This document shows positions 33,932 through 43,011 of a stretch of DNA of 64,000 nt, one piece after another. The DNA comes from Hyunsoonleella aquatilis (lineage in GTDB: Bacteria > Bacteroidota > Bacteroidia > Flavobacteriales > Flavobacteriaceae). The notes under the pieces were generated by a model. The model was not told the DNA's origin and did no database searches. It worked only from the letters and a program-made list of their open reading frames with translations. The stretch covers positions 1-64,000 of the forward strand of contig NZ_JACNMF010000007.1 of the NCBI RefSeq assembly GCF_014270105.1, read 5' to 3'. A program made the translations under genes and the position numbers. How positions within the stretch are numbered: position 1 is the first letter of the stretch; every line of letters starts with the position of its first letter.

Positions 33932-34503
33932 TAATTAAAGTTCTCGTTATATACTGTTACTAGCTTATCCTTTGCGCGTTTAATTCTCATTTTAACCGCA
34001 CTTTCTCCAATACCTAAAACACTTTCAATTTCCTTTATTGTTAGGAAATCCTGGTATTTCAACAACAAAATCATTTTCTCTTCTGGAGAAATCAGTTCCA
34101 AAGCGACTTTCAATTGATCCACCCTCATATCCACAAAACTATTGTCATCTTCCTCTTCTGAAAGGTTTTCGATGTCCTTGTAGTCCACCGACTGCTTTTC
34201 AAACTTTTTAGCTGTATTTCGGGTAACGTAATTTACACAATGATTATACGTAAACGCATATAACCATGTTGAAAATTTAGATTTCCCTTTAAAACTGGCC
34301 AGCTTGACAAAGAGCTTCAAAAATACGTCTTGGGTCAAATCCTTGGCCTCATCCGCATCCTTTGCAAAACCGTAACATTTGTTATAAACCAACGAGGCAT
34401 ATCTATCATACAACACCTCGAAAAGCAATGTGTCGTTGGTTTTAACAATTGCCTTTACCAGATCCTCGTCCGATTGTTTATTAATGTCGTTTAGGGTTTC
34501 CAA
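33931..34503 (-). CDS. RNA polymerase sigma factor, ECF subfamily
   Basis: The product has 190 residues. Sigma region 2 is about 25-95: LLFEVLYDRYASLVYNKCYGFAKDADEAKDLTQDVFLKLF and FSTWLYAFTYNHCVNYV. An acidic linker (DIENLSEEEDDNSFVD) follows. Region 4 is about 130-185: LELISPEEKMILLLKYQDFLTIKEIESVLGIGESAVKMRIKRAKDKL. It directs RNA polymerase to a stress-type promoter. It heads an operon with the 64-residue protein and MscS. No conventional membrane anti-sigma gene is adjacent. Confidence 0.94.
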   Translation of the reverse strand: METLNDINKQSDEDLVKAIVKTNDTLLFEVLYDRYASLVYNKCYGFAKDADEAKDLTQDVFLKLFVKLASFKGKSKFSTWLYAFTYNHCVNYVTRNTAKKFEKQSVDYKDIENLSEEEDDNSFVDMRVDQLKVALELISPEEKMILLLKYQDFLTIKEIESVLGIGESAVKMRIKRAKDKLVTVYNENFN

Positions 34504-34730
34504 TTATAGCGTTTCGCTAGTTGATTAGTTTTAAGACACAGTGGTTTTGAAAAAGTCACTTCCAAACTGCAAAAAAAGTAAAATTTATATGATTATGTAC
34601 TAAAAAACTGCTAATAAGATACGCATTCCATACTCACGCTTCAGCTTTAAATTTTTCTCATTTGTGCAGAATACTAAAATTTTAGTAAATTACAAATTAT
34701 TAAAAGATTAACAATCAAATACTTACACAA

Positions 34731-36441
34731 GTGAAACATCTAACCCTAATTTTAGCCACACTAATTCTGCTCTGTTCATGTAAAAAAAACAAAGAAACAC
34801 AAGAAGTTACTGAACCGAAAACAACCATCAATTCCAGATACGCATGCGTACCTCAAGTTACGGATGCTGAGTGGTATAAGGGGAACAATGTTGCTCCTTT
34901 ATTAGACGGGTATGATGTGATTGACTACCCTATTAGTACAAAAAACAATTTGGCACAGCAATATTTTAATCAAGGTATGGCTTTGGCTTATGCGTTTAAT
35001 CATGCCGAGGCGGCACGGTCATTTTATTATGCCTCCAAATTGGATCCAGAGTGTGCCATGACACATTGGGGTTTTGCATATGTTTTGGGACCAAATTACA
35101 ACGCTGGCATGGAACCCGATAATTATGAACGCGCTTATGAGGCGATTCAAAAAGCAAAAGCCCTTTCATCCAATGCAACGGAAAAAGAAAAGGCATTTAT
35201 TGAAGCCATGGCGTTGCGCTATGCCCCCGAAGCTCCTGAGGACAGAAGCCAATTGGATATTGATTATTCCAAGGCCATGAAAAAACTATTCGAAAAATAT
35301 CCCAATGATACCGAAATCAGTTCATTATATGCCGAATCCATTATGAACTTGCACCCATGGGATTTGTATAATGAAATAGGCAAACCAAAACCTTGGACTC
35401 CAGAAATCGTAACCCTTTTGGAAAAACTGATAGCACAAAATCCGGGGCATCCAGGGGCTCACCATTTTTATATTCATGCCGTTGAAGCGTCAAACACGCC
35501 TGAGCGCTCCTACCCATCGGCAAAGGCTTTTGATGATGGTTTGGTATCCGGATCTGGGCATTTATTGCACATGCCCTCCCATACCTATATTCGAACTGGG
35601 GACTACCACAAAGGTACGCTATCCAATATTGCGGCCGTAAAAGCAGATAGTGCTTATGTTACTACCTGTCACGCTCAAGGCGCCTACCCTTTAGCTTATT
35701 ACCCCCCATAATTATCATTTTATGGCTGCCACGGCAACATTGGAGGGCAATAGCCATTGGGCCATGATTGGAGCCAATAAAGTATCAGAACATGTGCACC
35801 CTGAAATTATGGCAGCACCTGGTTGGGGCACCTTGCAACACTACTATACCATTCCGTATTACGTAGCCGTGAAATTCGAAAAATGGGATGATATTCTAAA
35901 TATGAAGTTGGAAACATACAACCTTAAATACCCCAAGGCTATTCGACATTATGCGGAAGGCATGGCCTATTTAGGGAAGGGTGAAATTGAAAAGGCAAAA
36001 TTAGAGCTTTCGGCTTTGGAAACTTTGGCCAAAGATGAATCCATCAGTGAAATAACGGTTTGGGACATTAATTCTGTATATGAGTTAGTGCAAATAGCCG
36101 AAAAGGTTTTAACGGCTGAAATTCTTGCACACGAAAAAGATTATGATGCCAGCATTGTTTTATTAAAAGAGGCAGTTGCAATGGAGGATGCCTTAAATTA
36201 CAACGAACCACCAGATTGGTTTTTCTCCATCCGACATCACCTAGGAAAAGTTTTAATGCTGAATGGGCAACACCGATTGGCTATTGAAACCTATCTTGAG
36301 GATTTGAAGCGGTTACCGAAAAACGGTTGGGCATACCACGGTATTAAAATGGCGTATGAAAACCTGAAGGATGAAACCAACACTGCTAAATATCAAAAAC
36401 TATTTGATGAAAGCTGGCAACATGCTGATTTTAAGCTCTAA
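34731..36441 (+). pseudogene. TPR-repeat lipoprotein gene split by a +1 frameshift in a C run
   Basis: Two frames, 34731-35711 (326 codons, GTG start) and 35722-36441 (239 codons), form one protein. The N-terminus is a lipoprotein signal ending ILLCSC. TPR-like helices follow (QQYFNQGMALAYAFNHAEAARSFYYASKLDPECAMTHWGFAYVLGP), with HPGAHHFYIHAVEAS and HLLHMPSHTYIRTGDYH. The first frame stops at YYPP just after six C residues (35702-35707). Removing one C gives YYPHNYHFMAAT and runs straight into the second frame, which continues the TPR array (HRLAIETYLEDLKRLPKNGWAYHGIKMAYENL). Sequencing error, inactivation, or a slippage-controlled switch are all possible. Confidence 0.85.
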
Positions 36442-36446
36442 CTTAT

Positions 36447-37289
36447 TTATTGAAACGTATAGCTGGCATACACCACTTGTACCAATCTGAAATACCCAAA
36501 AGCATAATTATCGGGGTTTGTGGCATTAATCACATTCCCTTTTAAACGGGCAGGAACGGTACCAAAGGGGTTTTCGGCATTTTCATACTGGTCAATCAGC
36601 AAATCAATGTAGTTGAAATATTGTTTAGATACTCCATAAAAACTAATGAACGCGGTATCCCCGGGTTCAAATTCTTCTTCTCCCGAGTCCTCATCGTCCT
36701 CTTTTTCAAAAAACACCTTCATTCTATTACCATCGGTAAATTCATCAGGAATCGCTAATAATTCGGGGAGCAAATCTCCTTGCTCCTCAAATCGAAACAA
36801 ATAGAAATTTTCTTCATTTGGCGGGTCATTAAAATAGATATCTACTTCCAATGCGTCGCCATCAAATCCGCCTTCCCTCGCTTGGCTTATTTCATCAATA
36901 TCTACCACTGGTGTCATGGTTTCCTGTGCCGTATAGGTTTCGCCATTATGAATAATCTCAAGCGTGTAGGACTGATTCAATTGTGGTACAAATTCAAAAG
37001 TGCTATAGATTCCATCACCTTGATGGGATAAAATAAATTCCTGATTGGAAGTATCATTGGTAATCTTGACACTAGCGTCGGTGACGGCTGTATCAGTCAA
37101 ATTCTCGAAAAAAGGAGTAGACATACTTAGTTTTACAGTCTGAAGGGCACCTGAGGTACTTTTCTCCCAATCTATAGAAGCTTCCACCACCAATCTTGGC
37201 GGTGCTTCGGGCACATCCACATCAATCACATCCGTACATGCGGTAAATAAAAAACTAGCAACGATATATCTTAAAATGTGATGCTTCAT
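36447..37289 (-). CDS. DUF4249 family outer-membrane-associated lipoprotein
   Basis: The product has 280 residues. The type II signal peptide ends SFLFTAC (Cys near residue 18). The family start is TDVIDVDVPEAPPRLVVEASIDWE. Beta-rich segments follow, including VTDASVKITNDTSNQEFILSH and TYTLEIIHNGETYTAQETMTPVVDIDEI (reading SYTLEIIHNG), and FEPGDTAFISFYGVSKQYFNYI. DUF4249 proteins are routinely encoded with a TonB-dependent receptor and are thought to be accessory surface lipoproteins. It lies 3 bp downstream of the receptor gene, so the pair forms an operon. The ligand is unknown. Confidence 0.9.
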   Translation of the reverse strand: MKHHILRYIVASFLFTACTDVIDVDVPEAPPRLVVEASIDWEKSTSGALQTVKLSMSTPFFENLTDTAVTDASVKITNDTSNQEFILSHQGDGIYSTFEFVPQLNQSYTLEIIHNGETYTAQETMTPVVDIDEISQAREGGFDGDALEVDIYFNDPPNEENFYLFRFEEQGDLLPELLAIPDEFTDGNRMKVFFEKEDDEDSGEEEFEPGDTAFISFYGVSKQYFNYIDLLIDQYENAENPFGTVPARLKGNVINATNPDNYAFGYFRLVQVVYASYTFQ

Positions 37290-37292
37290 AAC

Positions 37293-39671
37293 TTAAAACT
37301 TAAAATTATAGGATAGTGCAGGCACAATCCCAAAAATTGCCGTCCTTGTGGCTTCATTGGCTCCCGTTTCCCTGTTTTGCCCAAAGGCAATGGAGGCCGC
37401 ATTTTTGCGATTGTAAATATTATAAATACCGAATACCCACTCTCCTTTCCAACGCCTATCCGGCTTTCGATTGGGCACCCAAGTGGCCGAAACATCAATA
37501 CGATGGTAATTTGGAAGTCGACTGGAGTTTCTATCGGAAAAATTTGCAATGTTCAAACCTTCATAGGTGTACTGCCCATCGGGATAAGTTACCGGCCTTC
37601 CGGTTTGATAAATTGCATTGGCTCCAAAAGTCCATTTATCATTCAACTTATAGCTTGCGGTGACGGACACATCATGGGTGCGGTCATGCGGTGCATAATA
37701 CCAATTGCCGTTATTAATACCCGGGCCACCTGAGGCACCTCCCGGCGTACGCTGTTCTGCCTTAGAAATCGTGTAAGCCAGCCATCCCGTGAAATCCCCT
37801 TTATTCTTTCTTAGTAAAAACTCCAAACCGTAAGCCCTTAATTCGCCATTTAAAATTTCAGTTTCAATGGTATTCTGACCAATTAAATCTGAGCCATCTA
37901 CATAATCGATGCGATTGTCCACGGTTTTGTAGTAAGCCTCTACCTCCAAGGAATATGCTTCATCCTTAAAGTTTTTAAAATAACCGAGAGAATACTGGTC
38001 AGACAATTGCGGTTTGATGAATTTACCACTCGGCGTCCAAACGTCCAATGGGGTAACCGAAAGCGTATTGGACAATAAATGAATATACTGCGCCGTGTGG
38101 CTGTAGCCCGCTTTTATGGAGGTATTATTATTTAATTGGTAAGAAACTGCCAATCGGGGCTCCAAATTACCGTAGGTTTTGATAGTTTCATCCTTATCGT
38201 AAACCCGTTCTCCCAAGATATTACCTTCTTCATAGATGCCCAAAGTAGGGTTATAGACCACAGCCAGGCCATTTTGATACTCATTTAAAGGTTGACCTCC
38301 TCTTCTGATGAAATAGCTGTAGCGTACTCCATAAGCTGCAGTCAATTTATCGCTGATTTTATGTTCTGCACTAATGTATAATCCGTTTTCAAATGCCCTT
38401 TTTTGATCCAGCAACAATGGGTTAATCGGCGAAGTATCGGATGTGGGGTTGATTTCACCAGGATTGAAATCATACAAAATGGCATTCAATCCAAAATCTA
38501 TCTGTAATTTTTCATTTTTGAAATAACTCAAATCATATTTGATGTTATAGTTTTCAATTTCAGAAATCCAATCAAATTCAAAGGATTTAAAATCCAAGAG
38601 ATAATCATATTTGCTATAAATTAGGGACAAATTTGAAAACAAACGGTCGTTAAAAACGTGGTTCCATCTTAAGTTGCCCGAGGCATTTCCGTACCCACTA
38701 TCGAAATTTGCGCCGAAATTAAAGTCGTCCCTGCCGAAATAACCCGACAAATACAACTTATTATTCGCATTGATGTTATAATTGGTCTTCAGATTTAAGT
38801 CATAAAATTTGGCGCTGTTCTCCAAATCCGAAGCCTCCAAAAACAAGTGGGCATAGGAGCCCCGTCCAGCCACCAAAAATGAACCCTTTTGGTTGAACAA
38901 AGGCCCTTCGGCAGACAATCGGCTTGAAATGAGCCCCAGTCCTCCGTTCAGTTCAAATCTCTTGCTGTTACCATCCTTTTGGCGCACATCCAACACCGAA
39001 GACACCCGTCCTCCAAACCTCGCTGGGATTCCTCCACGATACAACTTGATATCTTTGATAGCATCGGTATTAAAAACCGAGAACAATCCAAACAAATGAG
39101 ACGTGTTGTAGATAATAGCTTCATCGAGCAACACCAAATTTTGATCGGCCGCCCCTCCGCGCACATTAAATCCCGTAGAGGCCTCGGCAACGCTGGTAAC
39201 ACCCGGTAACAATTGAATGGATTTAATAATATCTGTTTCGCCCAAAACCACCGGCATCTTTTCGATGGCTCCCATTTTTAGCTTGGTAACGCTCATTTGA
39301 GGACTTTTGATATTTAGCCTGTCGGATTCCTCAGCAATCACCACAACCTCATCCAACTCAGTGGAGGCTTCGGCTATTTCAAAGTCTATTTTTTGATTAG
39401 AATTTAGGCTCACCTGTTTTACAGAAGTGGAGTATCCCACATATGACACCACCAACTTATAGTCGCCTTCATCAGCGGTAATAGAATAAAACCCGTATTC
39501 ATTGGTGATAGCCCCAACAGTAGTACCTTCAAAAAACACTGAAGCCCCAAAAACTGTTTCCCCGTTAGACGCGTCGGTAACCGTACCGCTAATCGTAAAT
39601 TTTTCCTGAGCGGAAACAAAAATAGATGTGCATAATAACGTTAGAAAACACAATAGTTTTGGGCAATTCAT
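37293..39671 (-). CDS. TonB-dependent receptor with carboxypeptidase-like regulatory domain
   Basis: The product has 792 residues. The signal peptide is about 1-21 (CTSIFVSA, then QEKF). A carboxypeptidase D regulatory-like domain lies at about 25-105 (ISGTVTDASNGETVFGASVFFEGTTVGAITNEYGFYSI). The plug is about 130-230 (LLPGVTSVAEASTGFNVRGGAADQNLVLLDEAIIYN). A 22-strand-type barrel ends in the aromatic terminus PALSYNFKF. Plug features such as GGIPARFGGRVSSVLDV are typical. It imports an unidentified substrate across the outer membrane using TonB energy, with the DUF4249 lipoprotein as partner. No SusD-type protein is present. Confidence 0.93.
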   Translation of the reverse strand: MNCPKLLCFLTLLCTSIFVSAQEKFTISGTVTDASNGETVFGASVFFEGTTVGAITNEYGFYSITADEGDYKLVVSYVGYSTSVKQVSLNSNQKIDFEIAEASTELDEVVVIAEESDRLNIKSPQMSVTKLKMGAIEKMPVVLGETDIIKSIQLLPGVTSVAEASTGFNVRGGAADQNLVLLDEAIIYNTSHLFGLFSVFNTDAIKDIKLYRGGIPARFGGRVSSVLDVRQKDGNSKRFELNGGLGLISSRLSAEGPLFNQKGSFLVAGRGSYAHLFLEASDLENSAKFYDLNLKTNYNINANNKLYLSGYFGRDDFNFGANFDSGYGNASGNLRWNHVFNDRLFSNLSLIYSKYDYLLDFKSFEFDWISEIENYNIKYDLSYFKNEKLQIDFGLNAILYDFNPGEINPTSDTSPINPLLLDQKRAFENGLYISAEHKISDKLTAAYGVRYSYFIRRGGQPLNEYQNGLAVVYNPTLGIYEEGNILGERVYDKDETIKTYGNLEPRLAVSYQLNNNTSIKAGYSHTAQYIHLLSNTLSVTPLDVWTPSGKFIKPQLSDQYSLGYFKNFKDEAYSLEVEAYYKTVDNRIDYVDGSDLIGQNTIETEILNGELRAYGLEFLLRKNKGDFTGWLAYTISKAEQRTPGGASGGPGINNGNWYYAPHDRTHDVSVTASYKLNDKWTFGANAIYQTGRPVTYPDGQYTYEGLNIANFSDRNSSRLPNYHRIDVSATWVPNRKPDRRWKGEWVFGIYNIYNRKNAASIAFGQNRETGANEATRTAIFGIVPALSYNFKF

Positions 39672-39748
39672 AAACCAAGTTTCAGAACTGCAAAAATAAG
39701 GAATTTAGACTGCTTTGTTTAAACAAAATGTTAAATTATTAAACAATT

Positions 39749-40741
39749 CTAACTCAACAAGTTATACCTAATTAGAAACTCCCCATCTTTTGTCCATTGT
39801 ATCCACCCTTTACCAACAGTATCAAAACCATGGTTAATTAGCTCAACATGCATCCAGTTTCTGGTTATCCTAACCGGCTTCATAAAACTATGCGGTATGG
39901 ACACTTTTCCTGCATGTTCCAAGGGCTTTACATAAACAGTCTGTGTTTGGGGATTTATAAATTCCACGCTATGCACACCAAGCAAAAACTCGGGCCAATA
40001 GGCAATCCTGCCTTGATATTTATCAACAAAAGACGTTCTGTTGGTGAGGTTGTTCACACGAACTTCAACAAAATCCTGAGTGACCGATTTCACCTTAAAA
40101 TACAGCATATCGTAATCTAACTTAAGATGATCGGGCATTAACCACGACGGGGCAGTAGCAATTTCAAAACCGCCGTATTCCCTTTTTTTAAAGGTGATGC
40201 TGTCAATAGGTGCATGTTCCAATCTGGATTTTTGAAAATTAGGGTTGCCGTAGAAATACAAAGCTTTACTTTCTGAAATATTTGGAGCAAACATACCCAA
40301 ACCTGCATCTTTTTTATCTTGTTCAGAACCATTAACCAACATCGCCATAGGTTTGGATTTTACATTGGAATCCACAGGTGAGGTTGGTGTCGTGGGCTTT
40401 GGTTTTCTTTTTTCGAATTGCTCCCGTTCCAATTCCTTCGCCTTTTGTTTTTCTTTATATTTTAAATGGGCATTTACCCAAAATCCTACAATGCAAATCC
40501 CCAAAACAATATTGCCCCAAAAAATTAGTTTTCTTTTGGATTTATAAACGATGAATATCGCCAAAACCAGACCGATTAGCCCAGCAACCACACCATAACT
40601 CAACACAATAGCGCCACCGGCCAAACCTTGATTTTTCCCAGCTTCTACCATCCCGGCATAGTATAGCCCGATAAAAAATGAGAAAATGCTCATCAAAAAG
40701 TAAAACAGAATACTATAGCCTTTAAATACGTGATGTGCCAT
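39749..40741 (-). CDS. membrane-anchored hypothetical protein, partner of the VWA gene
   Basis: The product has 330 residues. Three hydrophobic helices at about 9-31, 40-65 and 72-90 are followed by a charged coil (HLKYKEKQKAKELEREQFEKRKPKP) and a proline-rich stretch. A soluble C-terminal domain of about 200 residues follows, with strand-like segments (FYGNPNFQKSRLEHAPIDSI, DMLYFKVKSVTQDFVEVRVNNL, WIQWTKDGEFLIRYNLL). The last segment resembles a small beta-barrel/SH3-like fold, but no family is recognised. It starts 2 bp after the VWA gene stop and is certainly in the same operon. Confidence 0.75.
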   Translation of the reverse strand: MAHHVFKGYSILFYFLMSIFSFFIGLYYAGMVEAGKNQGLAGGAIVLSYGVVAGLIGLVLAIFIVYKSKRKLIFWGNIVLGICIVGFWVNAHLKYKEKQKAKELEREQFEKRKPKPTTPTSPVDSNVKSKPMAMLVNGSEQDKKDAGLGMFAPNISESKALYFYGNPNFQKSRLEHAPIDSITFKKREYGGFEIATAPSWLMPDHLKLDYDMLYFKVKSVTQDFVEVRVNNLTNRTSFVDKYQGRIAYWPEFLLGVHSVEFINPQTQTVYVKPLEHAGKVSIPHSFMKPVRITRNWMHVELINHGFDTVGKGWIQWTKDGEFLIRYNLLS

Positions 40742-40743
40742 GA

Positions 40744-42141
40744 TTAAAAGTTTATGATTTCAGTTATGGTTTCCCCAGCCTTCACTTCAATGGTAAAGGT
40801 TTTATTATGCCCTTTATGTTTTCCCAGAGTAGTCATTTTTATTTCATAAGTCCCGGGATTCAAAATAAATCGTCTTGGATTATTGTTTTCGGAAGTGTAA
40901 GTCCTACTACTTGCCACATTCTTGTTTGAAGTTTTTTCTATGACCTTCACCACAGCATCCACAAGTTCACCACCACTTTTTGCACCTATCATCGCTATAC
41001 CCGATTCGAAATTGTGTACCACATCAATGGTTTTTCCAGGCTCAATATTAACATCTTCTATAATATATTCCGTTTCGTGGCCTTTGATTTGCAACGCCTG
41101 AACCTTGATATCATATACACCTGCATTCACTTCCAAAACCCGTGCTTTTCCATAAGTCCGACTTCCTGTAACAAATGTACCATCTTGGGTGTATACCCTG
41201 CAGGTGCTGTCCCAGCTTTCACCATTGTTCGTCGTAGTAACGCTAACTTTCCCACCGTCAAAACTTATGGTTTGGTGCCCCATTTCGCCTTCTTTGCTCT
41301 CAACATCAATAGCAATCCCTTTAATTTTTGAATTTTCCAATGGACGGGCATTTAAGCTATATTTTCCAGCAGGCAAATACAAAAATGCCGTATCACGATA
41401 CGTTCTTACCGCATCAATTTCTTTTTCAGTACCTGCCTCAATAGCCTTAACCCAAGCATCCACCGGCTCACCATTTTTAGTGGCATATACTGAAAAATTC
41501 CCTTCGGGGTCATCCACGGTTTCTGATGTGGCTTCAATCAGTACGTCGCCCAAACCATCGGCATTATTGGCATCGTAATAATCCCCGTCACCGGTAGTGG
41601 CCGCACACTTTAGCTGTTCCTTTTCGCCTTCTTTCAGTCCAAATCCGACAATATGTAATTTGAAGTCAATACCTTCTAATTTAGCCTTGGAAACGATATC
41701 GCAAATATCGCCATCGCAGGATTCAATCCCATCGGTTATCAAAATGATGGTGGCCTTGGTTTTAGACTGCCTAAGGGAATTTATGGCCATGTTTGCCGAA
41801 CGGGCCAAAGGCGTTTTCCCTAGAGCATTAAGGCCTTTTACGGTACTCGTCACCTTCTCTTTTGAATTGTTGGACAAATCCACCATGTATTCAATATCGT
41901 TACAATCGCCTTTTCGGTTATGGCCATACACTAATAAACCGATGTTTTGGTTTTCAGGTAGATTGTTGACAGTAGCGGTAAGTACTTCCGCGGCAATTTG
42001 CTTTTTGGTGCTATTTTGAAGTTGCCCCCACATGGAGCCACTAGCATCATAAATAAAAAGAATGGGGGATAATTCTTGCTGTTGGGCGTTAATATGAAAA
42101 CAGAAGCAAAGTGCAATGAGGGAAAGGATTATTTTTTTCAT
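40744..42141 (-). CDS. secreted von Willebrand factor type A domain protein
   Basis: The product has 465 residues. The signal peptide is about 1-19 (FHINA, then QQQEL). The VWA domain is about 27-205 with an intact MIDAS: DASGS (D32, S34, S36), the Thr in LGKTPLARS and the Asp in IILITDGIESC. The domain pairs CNDIEYMV and ESCDGDIC carry cysteines suited to disulfides. After it come about three similar beta-sandwich repeats (AWVKAIEAGTEKEIDAVRTYRDTAFLYLPAGKYSLNARPLENSKIKG and relatives), with YRDTA, YGKAR or YTSEN at the same place. It probably binds a metal-dependent protein ligand outside the cytoplasm. Confidence 0.88.
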   Translation of the reverse strand: MKKIILSLIALCFCFHINAQQQELSPILFIYDASGSMWGQLQNSTKKQIAAEVLTATVNNLPENQNIGLLVYGHNRKGDCNDIEYMVDLSNNSKEKVTSTVKGLNALGKTPLARSANMAINSLRQSKTKATIILITDGIESCDGDICDIVSKAKLEGIDFKLHIVGFGLKEGEKEQLKCAATTGDGDYYDANNADGLGDVLIEATSETVDDPEGNFSVYATKNGEPVDAWVKAIEAGTEKEIDAVRTYRDTAFLYLPAGKYSLNARPLENSKIKGIAIDVESKEGEMGHQTISFDGGKVSVTTTNNGESWDSTCRVYTQDGTFVTGSRTYGKARVLEVNAGVYDIKVQALQIKGHETEYIIEDVNIEPGKTIDVVHNFESGIAMIGAKSGGELVDAVVKVIEKTSNKNVASSRTYTSENNNPRRFILNPGTYEIKMTTLGKHKGHNKTFTIEVKAGETITEIINF

Positions 42142-42307
42142 GAAGGGTGGATTATTTATTGGTTATATTCAATAGCTAAACCAAAAATAAGCAAGGGCCA
42201 AATCCAAAGCGACTGGTAATTTATTACGAAAGACAATTATTTTCCTTAAAGGAAGTATTAGCAAATTTGGGAAATTTCCGCACCTAAATATAACAAATAA
42301 ACACCCT

Positions 42308-42322
42308 AAAAGCCAAGCTTTT
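42308..42322 (-). terminator. weak hairpin after the DUF922-like gene
   Basis: AAAAGC (42308-42313), loop CAA, GCTTTT (42317-42322). It lies 18 bp past the stop codon of the - strand gene at 42340. The T run beyond it is short. Confidence 0.3.
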
Positions 42323-42339
42323 ATAAACATGAAAATAAT

Positions 42340-42945
42340 TTATTTTTGTTTATACAAATTGTAACTACTAAGTTCTGACTTAACTATTGAATCCCATTCC
42401 TCTTGAGCATCTCTATCTATGCCATGCACTGTTAAACTGTCATATTCCTTCTGACGGTTTTCATATTCATATTTAATCTTTCGCAACATATCCCATATTT
42501 CTTCTTCTTCTTTATAAGACGCTACTCCAACTTCTTTTAACACCTTTCTTATTTTTCGGGCATAAATTTCAGTAATGTCAAAATGAAGTTGTTCATGCTT
42601 TAGGAGATTATCAGATTCTTCTCCTGATAAAACCCAACTCTCAAATTGATTAAACACTGCTGTAACGGAAAGGCTTCCATTTGCAAATAGATTTGGCGTA
42701 TTGCCCTTGAAATGTATCGACGAAATAGTTACAGCATTTGAATTGGGAAAGTTTATAGTATCCGGTTTTCCTTTAAAGTCTTCCCATTTTAGTTTTCTAT
42801 ATGAAGACCACTCTATTTCAGTTTCAGTTTGCTCAAATTTTCTAAGGTTTATTTCAGAAGTCAAATCGCTTGGTGTCCCACTTCTCAATTCATGAAAACT
42901 CAGAACTAGTATGGCACAAATAATGGATAGACTTATTTGTTTCAT
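42340..42945 (-). CDS. DUF922-type putative secreted zinc-dependent protease
   Basis: The product has 201 residues. The signal peptide is about 1-22. The mature protein has the family segment YRKLKWEDFKGKPD, then SSIHFKGNTPNLFANGSLSVTAVFNQFESWVL and the metal-binding-type helix LLKHEQLHFDITEIYARK (HExxH, His-Glu-Gln-Leu-His). DUF922 proteins are predicted Zn-dependent peptidases; the HExxH helix and the following conserved Asp/Glu fit this. A basic/acidic helical tail follows. It is monocistronic between two hairpins. The substrate is unknown. Confidence 0.82.
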   Translation of the reverse strand: MKQISLSIICAILVLSFHELRSGTPSDLTSEINLRKFEQTETEIEWSSYRKLKWEDFKGKPDTINFPNSNAVTISSIHFKGNTPNLFANGSLSVTAVFNQFESWVLSGEESDNLLKHEQLHFDITEIYARKIRKVLKEVGVASYKEEEEIWDMLRKIKYEYENRQKEYDSLTVHGIDRDAQEEWDSIVKSELSSYNLYKQK

Positions 42946-42950
42946 TTCTT

Positions 42951-42984
42951 AAAGAAAAAAAAGCAACCCAAAACTAGGTTGCTT
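42951..42984 (-). terminator. intrinsic terminator of lpd
   Basis: The stem AAGCAACC (42961-42968) pairs perfectly with GGTTGCTT (42977-42984). On the - strand the stem is followed by TTTTTTCTTT (complement of 42951-42960). It lies 27 bp past the lpd stop codon. Confidence 0.8.
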
Positions 42985-43011
42985 TTCAATATATATTAAA
43001 AAAACAATTCT

